DNA of 10,071 nt from Rhodospirillaceae bacterium UBA6219 (GCA_002435715.1 DISD01000021.1:3635-13705), one strand, 5' to 3'; numbered from the stretch's first letter, positions 1 to 6,446 are shown. Notes: a model not told the origin generated them from the letters alone. Translations and numbers: made by a program.

Positions 1-527
1 TCGCCAAGGTGCTGAACGACAACTGGGGCATCAAGCGCGGCCTGATGACCACCGTGCACGCCGCCACCGCCACCCAGAAGACCGTCGACGGCCCGTCGTC
101 CAAGGATTGGCGCGGTGGCCGCGGCATCTTGGAAAACATCATCCCGTCGTCCACCGGTGCCGCCAAGGCCGTGGGCAAGGTGATCCCGGAACTGAACAAG
201 AAGCTGACCGGCATGTCGTTCCGCGTCCCCACCTCGGACGTGTCGGTGGTCGATCTGACCGTCGAGCTGGAAAAGCCCGCCACCTACGAAGAAATCTGCG
301 CCGCCATGAAGGCCGCCTCGGAAGGCGCGCTGCAGGGCGTTCTGGGCTACACCACCGAAAAGGTGGTCAGCACCGATTTCCGTGGCTGCCCGCTGCCGTC
401 CATCTTCGACGCCGAAGCCGGCATCGCGCTGGACACCACCTTCGTCAAGGTGGTGACCTGGTACGACAACGAATACGGCTATACCTGCAACATGCTGAAA
501 TTCGTCCAGCACGTCGCCCAGAACTAA
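1..527 (+). CDS. gap: Glyceraldehyde-3-phosphate dehydrogenase, C-terminal part (5' end outside window)
   Basis: This is the 3' end of a gene entering from the left edge; it reads in frame from position 3 and ends with TAA at 525-527, leaving about 174 residues. The product oxidises glyceraldehyde-3-phosphate to 1,3-bisphosphoglycerate with NAD(P)+ in cytosolic glycolysis. Visible family landmarks are TTVHAATATQ, which holds the histidine that activates the catalytic cysteine, the phosphate-site stretch PSSTGAAKAVGKVIPEL, FRVPTSDVSVVDLTVEL, and the near-terminal WYDNEYGY signature. The NAD-binding N-terminal half and the catalytic cysteine lie before the window. The wording of the C-terminal domain (VVDLTVELEKPATYEEI, VVSTDF, AGIALDTTFVKVV) resembles the GapA type of enterobacteria and eukaryotes more than the usual alphaproteobacterial type, judged from memory. 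The next gene is pgk, the following enzyme of the pathway, but a strong terminator lies between them. Confidence 0.97.
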   Translation, partial: AKVLNDNWGIKRGLMTTVHAATATQKTVDGPSSKDWRGGRGILENIIPSSTGAAKAVGKVIPELNKKLTGMSFRVPTSDVSVVDLTVELEKPATYEEICAAMKAASEGALQGVLGYTTEKVVSTDFRGCPLPSIFDAEAGIALDTTFVKVVTWYDNEYGYTCNMLKFVQHVAQN

Positions 528-536
528 AAGCCGATC

Positions 537-569
537 AAGGGCCCGTTCCACCCGGAACGGGCCCTTTTT
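537..569 (+). terminator. Intrinsic terminator after gap
   Basis: A perfect 13-bp inverted repeat (left arm 537-549, right arm 554-566) closes a 4-base loop, ACCC, and runs into a T tract (565-569). It begins 9 bases after the gap stop codon. It should end most gap transcripts, so pgk would need its own promoter or read-through. Confidence 0.93.
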
Positions 570-677
570 GCATCTGCATGATGCGGCCCGTGCCGGGTCC
601 GCTCAAACGCCGCGCAGGCTTGAAGTCATATCCGCGCCCGTGCTGGGCTTGATCAAACCAACAAAGGGAGACGTCCT
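570..677 (+). promoter_or_regulatory. pgk upstream region with ribosome binding site
   Basis: About 108 bases lie between the gap terminator and the pgk start. A clear Shine-Dalgarno sequence, AAAGGGAG (663-670), sits 7 bases before the ATG at 678 and fixes that start. Because a terminator precedes this stretch, a pgk promoter is expected here. I see a possible -35 (TTGAAG, 620-625) but no convincing -10 at the right distance, so I do not place one. An 8-base palindrome, TTGATCAA (649-656), could be an operator half or chance. Confidence 0.5.
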
Positions 678-1898
678 ATGTTCCGCACCATCGACGCTTT
701 CGATGTCAAGGGTAAGCGCGTCCTGGTTCGCGCCGATCTCAACGTGCCGTCCAAGGATGGCAAGGTCACCGACACCACCCGTATCGACCGTTCCGCCGCC
801 ACCTTGAAGGAATTGGCCGAACGCGGCGCCAAGGTCGTGGTGCTGACCCATTTCGGCCGCCCCAAGGGTCGCGAAGACAAGTATTCGCAAAAGCTGCTGG
901 TCGAACCGCTGGCCAAGGCGGTGGGCAAGGCGGTGGCCTGGGCCGACGATTGCATCGGCGAAACCGCCGAAAAGGTCATCGCCGGCCTGAAGGACGGCGA
1001 CATCGCTTTGTTGGAAAACGTCCGCTTCCACCCGGAAGAAGAAAAGAACGACCCGGCTTTCGCCAAGTCGCTGGCCGCCTTGGGCGATCTTTACGTCAAC
1101 GACGCGTTTTCCACCGCGCACCGCGCCCATGCCAGCACCGAAGGTCTGGCCCATCTGCTGCCGGCTGCTGCCGGCCGTCTGATGCAGGCCGAGTTGGAAG
1201 CCCTGTCCAAGGCCCTGGGCTCCCCGGAAAAGCCGGTGGCCGCCCTGGTCGGTGGCGCCAAGGTGTCCACCAAGCTGGATCTTTTGGGCAATCTGGTCAG
1301 CCGCGTCGATTACCTGATCATCGGCGGCGGCATGGCCAACACCTTCTTGTTCGCCATGGGCAAGGCCGTCGGCAAGTCCCTGTGCGAAAAGGACATGGCC
1401 GACACCGCGCGCGCCATCCTGGAAAAGGCCAAGGACGCCAAGTGCCACATCGTGCTGCCGGTTGACGCCGTGGTCGCCGGTGAATTCGCCGAGAACGCCG
1501 CCAACGAAGTGGTGTCCATCGACGCGGTGCCCGCCGACAAGATGATCCTGGATGCCGGCCCGGCCAGTGCCGAAGCCATCATCGACCGTCTGGGCGGCTG
1601 CAAGACCCTGGTGTGGAACGGCCCCTTGGGCGCCTTCGAGATCAACCCCTTCGACAAGGCCACCAACGCCGTGGCGCAAGCGGCTGCCGAACGCACCAAG
1701 CAGGGCAAGCTGCTGACCGTGGCCGGGGGCGGCGACACCGTCGCCGCTTTGGCCAAGGCCGGCGTGGACGAGGCTTTCTCGTACATCTCCACCGCCGGCG
1801 GCGCTTTCCTGGAATGGCTGGAAGGCAAGACCCTGCCCGGCGTCGCCGCCTTGGAAATCAAGCCCAGCGGTGGCTGCGGCTGCGGCGGCAATCACTAA
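678..1898 (+). CDS. pgk: Phosphoglycerate kinase
   Basis: A complete gene of 406 residues; the family is usually about 390-400. It transfers the acyl phosphate of 1,3-bisphosphoglycerate to ADP, making 3-phosphoglycerate and ATP in the cytosol. The N-terminal substrate domain shows RVLVRADLNVPSKDG (residues about 14-28), LTHFGRPKG, LLENVRFHPEEEKND and YVNDAFSTAHRAHAS. The C-terminal nucleotide domain shows AALVGGAKVSTKLDLL, LIIGGGMANTFL, VWNGPLGAFE, the glycine-rich GGGDTVAAL, and STAGGAFLEWLEGKTLPGVAAL. The start is supported by a good ribosome binding site at 663-670. One oddity is the extra C-terminal tail EIKPSGGCGCGGNH, with two closely spaced cysteines, beyond the point where the PGK fold normally ends. 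A terminator follows 23 bases after the stop. The gene converges with the methyltransferase gene on the other strand. Confidence 0.98.
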   Translation: MFRTIDAFDVKGKRVLVRADLNVPSKDGKVTDTTRIDRSAATLKELAERGAKVVVLTHFGRPKGREDKYSQKLLVEPLAKAVGKAVAWADDCIGETAEKVIAGLKDGDIALLENVRFHPEEEKNDPAFAKSLAALGDLYVNDAFSTAHRAHASTEGLAHLLPAAAGRLMQAELEALSKALGSPEKPVAALVGGAKVSTKLDLLGNLVSRVDYLIIGGGMANTFLFAMGKAVGKSLCEKDMADTARAILEKAKDAKCHIVLPVDAVVAGEFAENAANEVVSIDAVPADKMILDAGPASAEAIIDRLGGCKTLVWNGPLGAFEINPFDKATNAVAQAAAERTKQGKLLTVAGGGDTVAALAKAGVDEAFSYISTAGGAFLEWLEGKTLPGVAALEIKPSGGCGCGGNH

Positions 1899-1921
1899 GC
1901 ACTGCCGCCCCTTTGATGTGG

Positions 1922-1948
1922 AACGCCGCCCCATTGGGGCGGCGTTTT
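1922..1948 (+). terminator. Intrinsic terminator after pgk, between convergent genes
   Basis: An 11-bp perfect inverted repeat (1922-1932 with 1936-1946) has a 3-base loop, ATT, and ends in TTTT (1945-1948). It fits termination of pgk on the plus strand. The minus-strand gene ends at 1960, so the same hairpin may also slow transcripts coming the other way, although on that strand only TT follows the stem. Confidence 0.88.
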
Positions 1949-1959
1949 GCGTTCCATGG

Positions 1960-2796
1960 TCAGCGCCACCAATCCTCGGCACCCTCGACCGGCCGCAAAT
2001 GGGTCACCGCGGTCTTTCGTTCCATCGGCAAGCCCAGCATGTTGATGGATAAGACATTGCCGAAGACATTGTCGGGATTGCCGTGGAAATTGTCCGCCCG
2101 ATATAGCGGCGACAAGTGCCACCACAGACGATAATTGTGGGCCTGGATCATCTCGATCAACTGCCGCGAAAGCGTGCGACGGTCATTTTCCACGAACAGC
2201 GCCGGACGCAAACGATCGATGGTCGCCGCCGCCCCTTGCAAGACGGCCAGTTCGTGTCCTTCCACATCGATCTTCAGAAAATCCAGTTTCGGTAAATTCA
2301 ACGCGTCGATGTTGACCACCGGCACGGACTCGGCCGGTCCCTTCCGACTTGCCCCCAAGGTGACACCGCCGTAATTCCCCGTCCCAGTGTAATCCAGCAC
2401 CGGGATCGAGACTTGGCCGGTTTGGCCGCCAACCGCACTGCGCAAGGCGTCGACATTCATCAGGCCATTCAAAGCCAGATTGGCGCACAACACGTTGTAA
2501 ACCGCCCGTTGCGGCTCGAAGGCGAAAACCCGCCCCTTGTCGCCCACCCGCCGGGCCAAGGGAATGGTCAGCGACCCGATATTGGCGCCGGCCTCGACCA
2601 CCACATGGCCGGGGTGCACGATCTGACGAAACAGATCCACCTCGGCTTCGGAATATTCGCCATAAAGTTCCAAAGAGCGCCCGACATAGCGGTCACCGCG
2701 CAGATACATCATGTGCCCGTGGCGACAGCGTCGGATGGCGGTAACTGGCGGCTGGATGTTGTCCGCTGCGCCCTTACCGGCCTTGGCGTCCTCCAT
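1960..2796 (-). CDS. FkbM-family SAM-dependent methyltransferase
   Basis: A 278-residue protein of the FkbM type (Methyltransf_21). These enzymes transfer a methyl group from S-adenosylmethionine to a hydroxyl of a sugar or natural product, and are common in LPS, capsule and glycoprotein clusters. The Rossmann core is visible: motif I VVEAGANIGS (residues 67-76), the acidic strand end FAFEPQ (91-96), and DFLKIDVEGHE (172-182), which is highly typical of FkbM. No signal peptide or membrane segment is seen, so it should act in the cytosol. The reading frame stays open upstream to a TTG at 2832, but I choose the ATG at 2796 because AGGGGAGGGGA (2800-2810) is placed right for it; a GTG one codon earlier (2799) is also possible. 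It is the last gene of the minus-strand block, 49 bases after the peptidase gene. The acceptor cannot be told from sequence. Confidence 0.9.
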   Translation of the reverse strand: MEDAKAGKGAADNIQPPVTAIRRCRHGHMMYLRGDRYVGRSLELYGEYSEAEVDLFRQIVHPGHVVVEAGANIGSLTIPLARRVGDKGRVFAFEPQRAVYNVLCANLALNGLMNVDALRSAVGGQTGQVSIPVLDYTGTGNYGGVTLGASRKGPAESVPVVNIDALNLPKLDFLKIDVEGHELAVLQGAAATIDRLRPALFVENDRRTLSRQLIEMIQAHNYRLWWHLSPLYRADNFHGNPDNVFGNVLSINMLGLPMERKTAVTHLRPVEGAEDWWR

Positions 2797-2799
2797 CAC

Positions 2800-2810
2800 T
2801 CCCCTCCCCT
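2800..2810 (-). promoter_or_regulatory. Strong Shine-Dalgarno deciding the FkbM start
   Basis: On the minus strand this reads AGGGGAGGGGA, followed by GTG and then ATG. It lies inside the longer open frame that begins with TTG at 2832, which argues that the longer start is not used. A 10-base palindrome, CCTGATCAGG (2808-2817), overlaps its upstream edge. Confidence 0.75.
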
Positions 2811-2845
2811 GATCAGGCAGACATGCGGACAAGGATAGTCGATTC

Positions 2846-3571
2846 TTATTGCGTCAACGTCATCAGGATTTCGGCATACCAGGCGCAGTTCAGCCCCAAC
2901 GCTTCGTCCACCACCACGTCACGGGCCACGTCCAGGCGGGCCGAGTGGATACCCAGCAAGGTCCAGGGCAGGTCGCCATGGGTATCGTTGACTTGGGCGC
3001 TGCGCATCACCACCGGGGCGCCGCTGGTGCCGCGATGGGTGCGGGCGTCGGTCAGGAAATAGCCTTCACCCTGAAAACGCAGACCAAAGGACGAGGCGAC
3101 GATGGCCTGACGGACCACCGGCATGTGGTGCAGCCAATCATGAAAGCCCAAAGGAAACCCCACCACCAGCAACGACGTGCCCACTTCCACCTGTTCACAA
3201 TCCCCTGGCAGGTGATCGGGGGTAAAGGCGCGGTACAGGGTGGTCGCCGGCAAAGCATCGCGATTGATTTCCACCACCGCCACGTCGATGGCGCCACCAC
3301 GATCGACGCCCTGACGCCAGACCGCCCGTCCGTTGCGGTAAAGCGGCATGGAAAAGCCGGTGGAACTGGCCAGATTGTTCACGTCCACATGCAGCTTGAT
3401 TTCGATGCGGTCGGGGAAATGCCCGGCGCGGTCGTCGCGCAGCACATGACACGACGTCACCAGGAACAGGCGTTCACCGCGTGAGAAGAAAAAGCCGCTG
3501 GCATTGGTCAAGCGGCCGCCGCCGATGAAGGTGTCGATACGGGCAGCGGTCAACAGCAGGGATTCGATCAC
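2846..3571 (-). CDS. Trypsin-fold serine peptidase without signal peptide
   Basis: A 241-residue protein with the chymotrypsin-fold (trypsin-like peptidase) pattern. The likely triad is His42 in FLVTSCHVL (36-44), Asp96 in AIDVAVVEI (94-102) and Ser183 in HRGTSGAPVV (179-188). The serine motif is GTSGAP, not the classical GDSGGP. An N-terminal SASGFFFS-like strand (here TNASGFFFS, 22-30) and the closing LLGIHSARL (205-213) also fit the fold. I see no signal peptide, membrane segment or PDZ domain, so it appears to be a single-domain cytosolic enzyme. The start is GTG at 3571 with a CCGGAG ribosome binding site 9 bases ahead. It lies 32 bases after a glycosyltransferase gene and 49 bases before the FkbM gene, so it is probably co-transcribed with them. 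Its substrate is unknown; a role in processing or quality control of glycan enzymes is only a guess. Confidence 0.85.
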   Translation of the reverse strand: MIESLLLTAARIDTFIGGGRLTNASGFFFSRGERLFLVTSCHVLRDDRAGHFPDRIEIKLHVDVNNLASSTGFSMPLYRNGRAVWRQGVDRGGAIDVAVVEINRDALPATTLYRAFTPDHLPGDCEQVEVGTSLLVVGFPLGFHDWLHHMPVVRQAIVASSFGLRFQGEGYFLTDARTHRGTSGAPVVMRSAQVNDTHGDLPWTLLGIHSARLDVARDVVVDEALGLNCAWYAEILMTLTQ

Positions 3572-3602
3572 GTTGGGCCGCTCCGGGACAATGAATTCCC
3601 GG

Positions 3603-3608
3603 ACTATA
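3603..3608 (-). promoter_or_regulatory. Possible internal -10 element before the peptidase gene
   Basis: On the minus strand TATAGT occurs inside GCCTATAGTC, 31 bases before the peptidase GTG and overlapping the stop codon of the preceding glycosyltransferase gene. The same 10-mer forms the proposed -10 of creA on the other strand (6406-6415). No good -35 is found 16-18 bases upstream, so this is a weak call. If used, it would give the peptidase and FkbM genes a separate promoter. Confidence 0.3.
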
Positions 3609-4782
3609 GGCTATTTCGCCCCGGCGAAGCGGTTAATTGCTGCACCGCGTCCCACACCCGTTCCGGGCTGATCTCGGCGACGCAGGGAAAGGCATCAGCC
3701 CGTGACGCCCGTTTCGGGCACACCCACAGGCAGTGATAGCATTCCATGTCCTGGTTCAGGAACACCGATCCCTTGGGGGCGATCTGGGGCGGATAGGGGA
3801 CGAAACTGCCGAAATGACCGCCGCCGGCCAGCAATACCGTGGGCGCGCCCACTCCCAGGGCCAGATGGCCGGGGCCGGTGTCGTTGGTGACCACGCAAGC
3901 GGCGTGCTTCAACACGTCCACCAGTTGCCCCAGCTTCAAGGTGGTGATGGTGTCGATGGCCCCCGGATGGTCGAGCGCGGCGATGGCCGGCTTGGCGAAA
4001 GCTTCCTGGGCCGCACCGACGAACACCACCCGCAATCCGGCTTCCAGGCATTTCTTGGCCACCGCCAGGAAATTGTCGAACGGCCAACGCCGTCCCGGTT
4101 CGTTCGAGCCGAAATTCATCACCACATAAGGCGCGCCCTCGGGCAGTGGCGGTGCTTGGTCGCGCCACGGAATGGCGGGCACTTGCGGCGGATGGGGGCG
4201 CCCGGTCAGTTCCGACAGGAAGGTGAAGTGGCGCAATCCTTCATGCGTCGGATAAGGCCCGGTGTCGATGACCTTGGTGGCACGGTCCAGATACCAGGAA
4301 TATTCCGCCTTCGTCCTCTCGGTGATGAACGGCTTGCAGACGATGCGTTCCGGGGCGCGGCTGTGCCAGACCAGGGTGTCCGCCGTCATCACCTTGCGCA
4401 TGAACATGTCGCAGATCGCCGTCTTGAAGCCCTGGCGGCGCACCCACAGGGAAATCTTGGCCCGGTACAGCCATTTCTTTTCATAGGCGTGTTCGTCGAT
4501 GGCGACGAAGTTGAAGCCGGGGAACACCTGATCGGCCAGGCCCTTCCACGAATTGCAGCCCAAAACGGTGATGTCGGCTTTGTCCACGCCCAGCGCCGCC
4601 GGGTAATGTTCCAAGGCTTGGCGGAACATCACCATGTCGCCGATGCCGTCCATGCGCACCACGACCACGCCCTTTTTCACCTTGGGCGCCGGCCACAGGG
4701 CAACCAAGGCGTCGATGGGGCGGAACAGCCACCAGCGGCGACGCATGCCCCGCGGGAACACGATGGAGGACAGGCTGGGCAT
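3604..4782 (-). CDS. Family 9 glycosyltransferase (heptosyltransferase-like), second of a tandem pair
   Basis: A 392-residue GT-B enzyme of the ADP-heptose:LPS heptosyltransferase family (GT9). Such enzymes add a sugar from a nucleotide donor to a growing glycan on the cytoplasmic face of the inner membrane. Landmarks are the N-terminal strand and loop GVVVVRMDGIGDMVMFRQAL (38-57), the interdomain strand VVMNFGSNEPGRRWP (220-234), and the donor-site stretch CVVTNDTGPGHLALGVGAPT (296-315). The tail has a cysteine set (C348, C351, C355, C367; CX2CX3CX11C) matching the upstream paralogue. The start is the ATG at 4782, which overlaps the stop of that paralogue as TGATG, so translation is likely coupled. 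The frame is open far upstream (to 5229), but that part only shadows the paralogue. Basic residues near the N-terminus (RGMRRRWWLFRP) may help membrane contact. Donor and acceptor sugars are unknown. Confidence 0.9.
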   Translation of the reverse strand: MPSLSSIVFPRGMRRRWWLFRPIDALVALWPAPKVKKGVVVVRMDGIGDMVMFRQALEHYPAALGVDKADITVLGCNSWKGLADQVFPGFNFVAIDEHAYEKKWLYRAKISLWVRRQGFKTAICDMFMRKVMTADTLVWHSRAPERIVCKPFITERTKAEYSWYLDRATKVIDTGPYPTHEGLRHFTFLSELTGRPHPPQVPAIPWRDQAPPLPEGAPYVVMNFGSNEPGRRWPFDNFLAVAKKCLEAGLRVVFVGAAQEAFAKPAIAALDHPGAIDTITTLKLGQLVDVLKHAACVVTNDTGPGHLALGVGAPTVLLAGGGHFGSFVPYPPQIAPKGSVFLNQDMECYHCLWVCPKRASRADAFPCVAEISPERVWDAVQQLTASPGRNSL

Positions 4783-5897
4783 CAGATCCCCCGGGCGATC
4801 AGGTCGCGCACCGCGCCCAGAACCACATCGGGGTCCAAGGCGGCGACGCACGGGTACATGCCGTCTTCGGGAGGGAACCAGCATGCCCCCAGACAGCCCT
4901 GGCACTCCATCGGGGTGTAAAGCACATGCATATTGGCCGGTGCGATTTCCGGGGCATAGGGGACGATCTCGCCCACATAGGCGGCGGAAGCCAGACACAA
5001 AGTCGGCACCCCCATGACCACCGCCAGATGCATGCAGGCGGTATCGACGCTGATCACGCCCCGCGCGCCCCGCAGGATGCCGGCCAGTTGGGCGAAGGGC
5101 GCGCCTTCGAATTCCACATTGGGCAACTCTAACAGACGCTTGAATTCCGGGTTCTTGTCCAGATCGCTGGGATGGCCGGCCAGTTTGACCCGCCAATTTT
5201 CCGGCACCTGCCCGATGATCAATTCCCACAATTCGGGCGGGCTTTGCTTCAGCTTAACCGCCGAAAACGGCTGCAACACCAAGGTGGGGGCGACCAGCAC
5301 CGCCGCTTCGGGCAAATGCGACGGCGCCAGCGTCACCAAGGGCGGCGGCATCTGACGACCGTTGAGGAAATCGGCGAAGCCGGCCCAGCGCAGAACCTTG
5401 TCGGTGTGCGGCGGCCCGGATTCGTAAAGCTTGGTGTAAAGGGCCCGATTGGCGGCCAAACGCTTGCCATGGCGTTCGGATGGGCGCGGTTCCATGGCAA
5501 AGGCCAGGGGCGCGCAAGCAGCCTCGACCAAGGCTTCGTCCAGGTCGGGATGGCGCAGGTAATCGGTGTGGAGCACCACGCGGTAATGGGCCTGGAACAC
5601 TTCGTCCAAGATCCCGGCACGATACGACCATTGCCGCAACTTGCCGAAATCCACCGCCTTGACCTTGACCTGGGGCGGCAGCACGAAACCCATGCGGGCG
5701 GCATCGCTGCGCAACAGCACGGTGACGTCCTCACCCGGTTCGGCCAGGGCCAGAAATCGCGGCAACACCACCGACAGCAACACGGTGTCGCCCAAGCCGC
5801 CGGCGCTGACCACCAGCATCCCCGACGGCTTGCCGGGGCGACGGGTCAGCTTGCGGCGCAGACGCAGCCAGGTGTCGAGCAGATGGTGCAGTCGCAA
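4782..5897 (-). CDS. Family 9 glycosyltransferase (heptosyltransferase-like), first of a tandem pair
   Basis: A 371-residue GT9-family protein, clearly homologous to the next gene. It shows the N-terminal motif GMLVVSAGGLGDTVLLSVVL (26-45), the interdomain strand LVLQPFSAVKLKQSPPELW (206-224), and the donor-site stretch VISVDTACMHLAVVMGVPT (281-299). The C-terminal PMECQGCLGACWFPPEDGMY region carries C332, C335, C339 and C350 (CX2CX3CX10C). In the donor-site stretch it has DTACMH where the usual family wording is DTGPxH or DSGPMH, so donor use may differ from its partner. The start is taken as TTG at 5897: a TGA stop lies in frame just upstream, AAGG lies 10 bases ahead, and the first internal ATG (residue 27) would cut into the fold. 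It begins 13 bases after the DUF6165 stop. It probably builds the same surface glycan as its neighbour. Confidence 0.87.
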   Translation of the reverse strand: MRLHHLLDTWLRLRRKLTRRPGKPSGMLVVSAGGLGDTVLLSVVLPRFLALAEPGEDVTVLLRSDAARMGFVLPPQVKVKAVDFGKLRQWSYRAGILDEVFQAHYRVVLHTDYLRHPDLDEALVEAACAPLAFAMEPRPSERHGKRLAANRALYTKLYESGPPHTDKVLRWAGFADFLNGRQMPPPLVTLAPSHLPEAAVLVAPTLVLQPFSAVKLKQSPPELWELIIGQVPENWRVKLAGHPSDLDKNPEFKRLLELPNVEFEGAPFAQLAGILRGARGVISVDTACMHLAVVMGVPTLCLASAAYVGEIVPYAPEIAPANMHVLYTPMECQGCLGACWFPPEDGMYPCVAALDPDVVLGAVRDLIARGI

Positions 5898-5910
5898 GCG
5901 GGCTCAGCCT

Positions 5911-6300
5911 TCACGCATAAGGGGCATAGGATTTTTCTTCCACCAGCGCCGAGCCCAGCAGGTCGTTGACCTTGCGCTTGACCTGGGCGCGCTCGTCATT
6001 GGTGAAATAGACGGCGCGGGCCAGTTCGACGAACTTGGCGCCGAAATCCTTGGCCCGCTCGCAATCGCGGATGTCGTCCTCGATCACCCACAGCTTCTCG
6101 TTGATGGCCTTCAATTCGCCCGACAGCACGGCCAAGCCGGCATGGGCGGGGAACTCGCGCTCGCGCACAGCCACCAATTCGTTCAGTTCCTTGGTGACGT
6201 TGGCCAACTTGGCGGCGTCGCTCAGCCGTTCGGCCTTGATCTCCAAGATGGTGATCTTGTCGATGATTTCACCCCAGGACACCGGAACCAGAACGGACAT
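5911..6300 (-). CDS. DUF6165 family protein
   Basis: A 129-residue soluble protein matching what I remember of the uncharacterised family DUF6165. Key stretches are PVSWGEIIDKITILEIKAERL (residues 6-26), ELKAINEKLWVIEDDIRDCE (62-81), ARAVYFTNDERAQVKRKVN (94-112) and the ending VEEKSYAPY. It is rich in charged and leucine residues spaced for long helices, so a helical, perhaps coiled-coil, adaptor is likely. There is no signal peptide or membrane span. I choose the ATG at 6300, with AGGGAAAG (6306-6313) as its ribosome binding site, over an in-frame GTG at 6324 that would lie upstream of that site. It is the first gene of the minus-strand block. Family members are, as I recall, often found beside glycosyltransferase or TPR genes, which fits here, but no biochemical function is known to me. 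Confidence 0.85.
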   Translation of the reverse strand: MSVLVPVSWGEIIDKITILEIKAERLSDAAKLANVTKELNELVAVREREFPAHAGLAVLSGELKAINEKLWVIEDDIRDCERAKDFGAKFVELARAVYFTNDERAQVKRKVNDLLGSALVEEKSYAPYA

Positions 6301-6446
6301 GACAATCTTTCCCTGAAATACCACTTCGGCGCGGTTCTAACAGATTTCCCCCCCATCTAGAAGAGACGGCGCGTCCAAGCCCTCTTTTCACGCGTCCCCT
6401 ACTCCGCCTATAGTCGTAAGCAACACGACCAGGATCGAGCAAGCCG
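6301..6446. promoter_or_regulatory. Divergent intergenic region between the glycan block and creA
   Basis: These 146 bases separate the first gene of the minus-strand block from creA and must hold promoters for both directions. The creA side has a credible promoter (6385-6414). For the minus strand I find no pair of hexamers good enough to name. The stretch includes a C7 or C8 run near 6348-6354 and no hairpin terminator. Confidence 0.6.
6385..6414 (+). promoter_or_regulatory. Sigma70-like promoter for creA
   Basis: A -35 candidate TTTTCA (6385-6390, 4 of 6 matches to TTGACA) and a -10 TATAGT (6409-6414, 5 of 6 matches to TATAAT) are separated by 18 bases. Transcription would start near 6421, giving a leader of about 26 bases with AGGA (6431-6434) as a modest ribosome binding site before the ATG at 6447. 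Confidence 0.55.

Noticed and set aside
649..656. TTGATCAA palindrome before pgk as an operator
   Set aside because: An 8-base palindrome is too short and common to support a regulator site, and no second copy was seen near gap.
603..1982. Minus-strand open frame of 459 codons opposite pgk
   Set aside because: It lies antisense to a certain pgk gene, with low-complexity Gly-Gln-His composition and no family motif. It also crosses two terminators.
2829..2857. Promoter before the FkbM gene (TTGACG at 2852-2857, TATCCT at 2832-2837, minus strand)
   Set aside because: The spacer is only 14 bases, too short for a normal sigma70 promoter, and the -35 falls in the last codons of the peptidase gene.
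3615..3628. Hairpin TTCGC/GCGAA near the end of the second glycosyltransferase as a terminator
   Set aside because: The stem is short, lies within coding sequence, and no T run follows on the minus strand.
3733..4920. Plus-strand open frame of 395 codons opposite the second glycosyltransferase
   Set aside because: It is antisense to a clear GT9 gene; the composition is His, Gln and Arg rich with no domain. The overlapping plus-strand frame 5172-5969 opposite the first GT9 is rejected for the same reasons.
4783..5229. Upstream extension of the second glycosyltransferase to 541 residues
   Set aside because: The extension overlaps the first glycosyltransferase in another frame, has no domain, and the ATG at 4782 in the TGATG overlap gives a normal-length GT9 protein.
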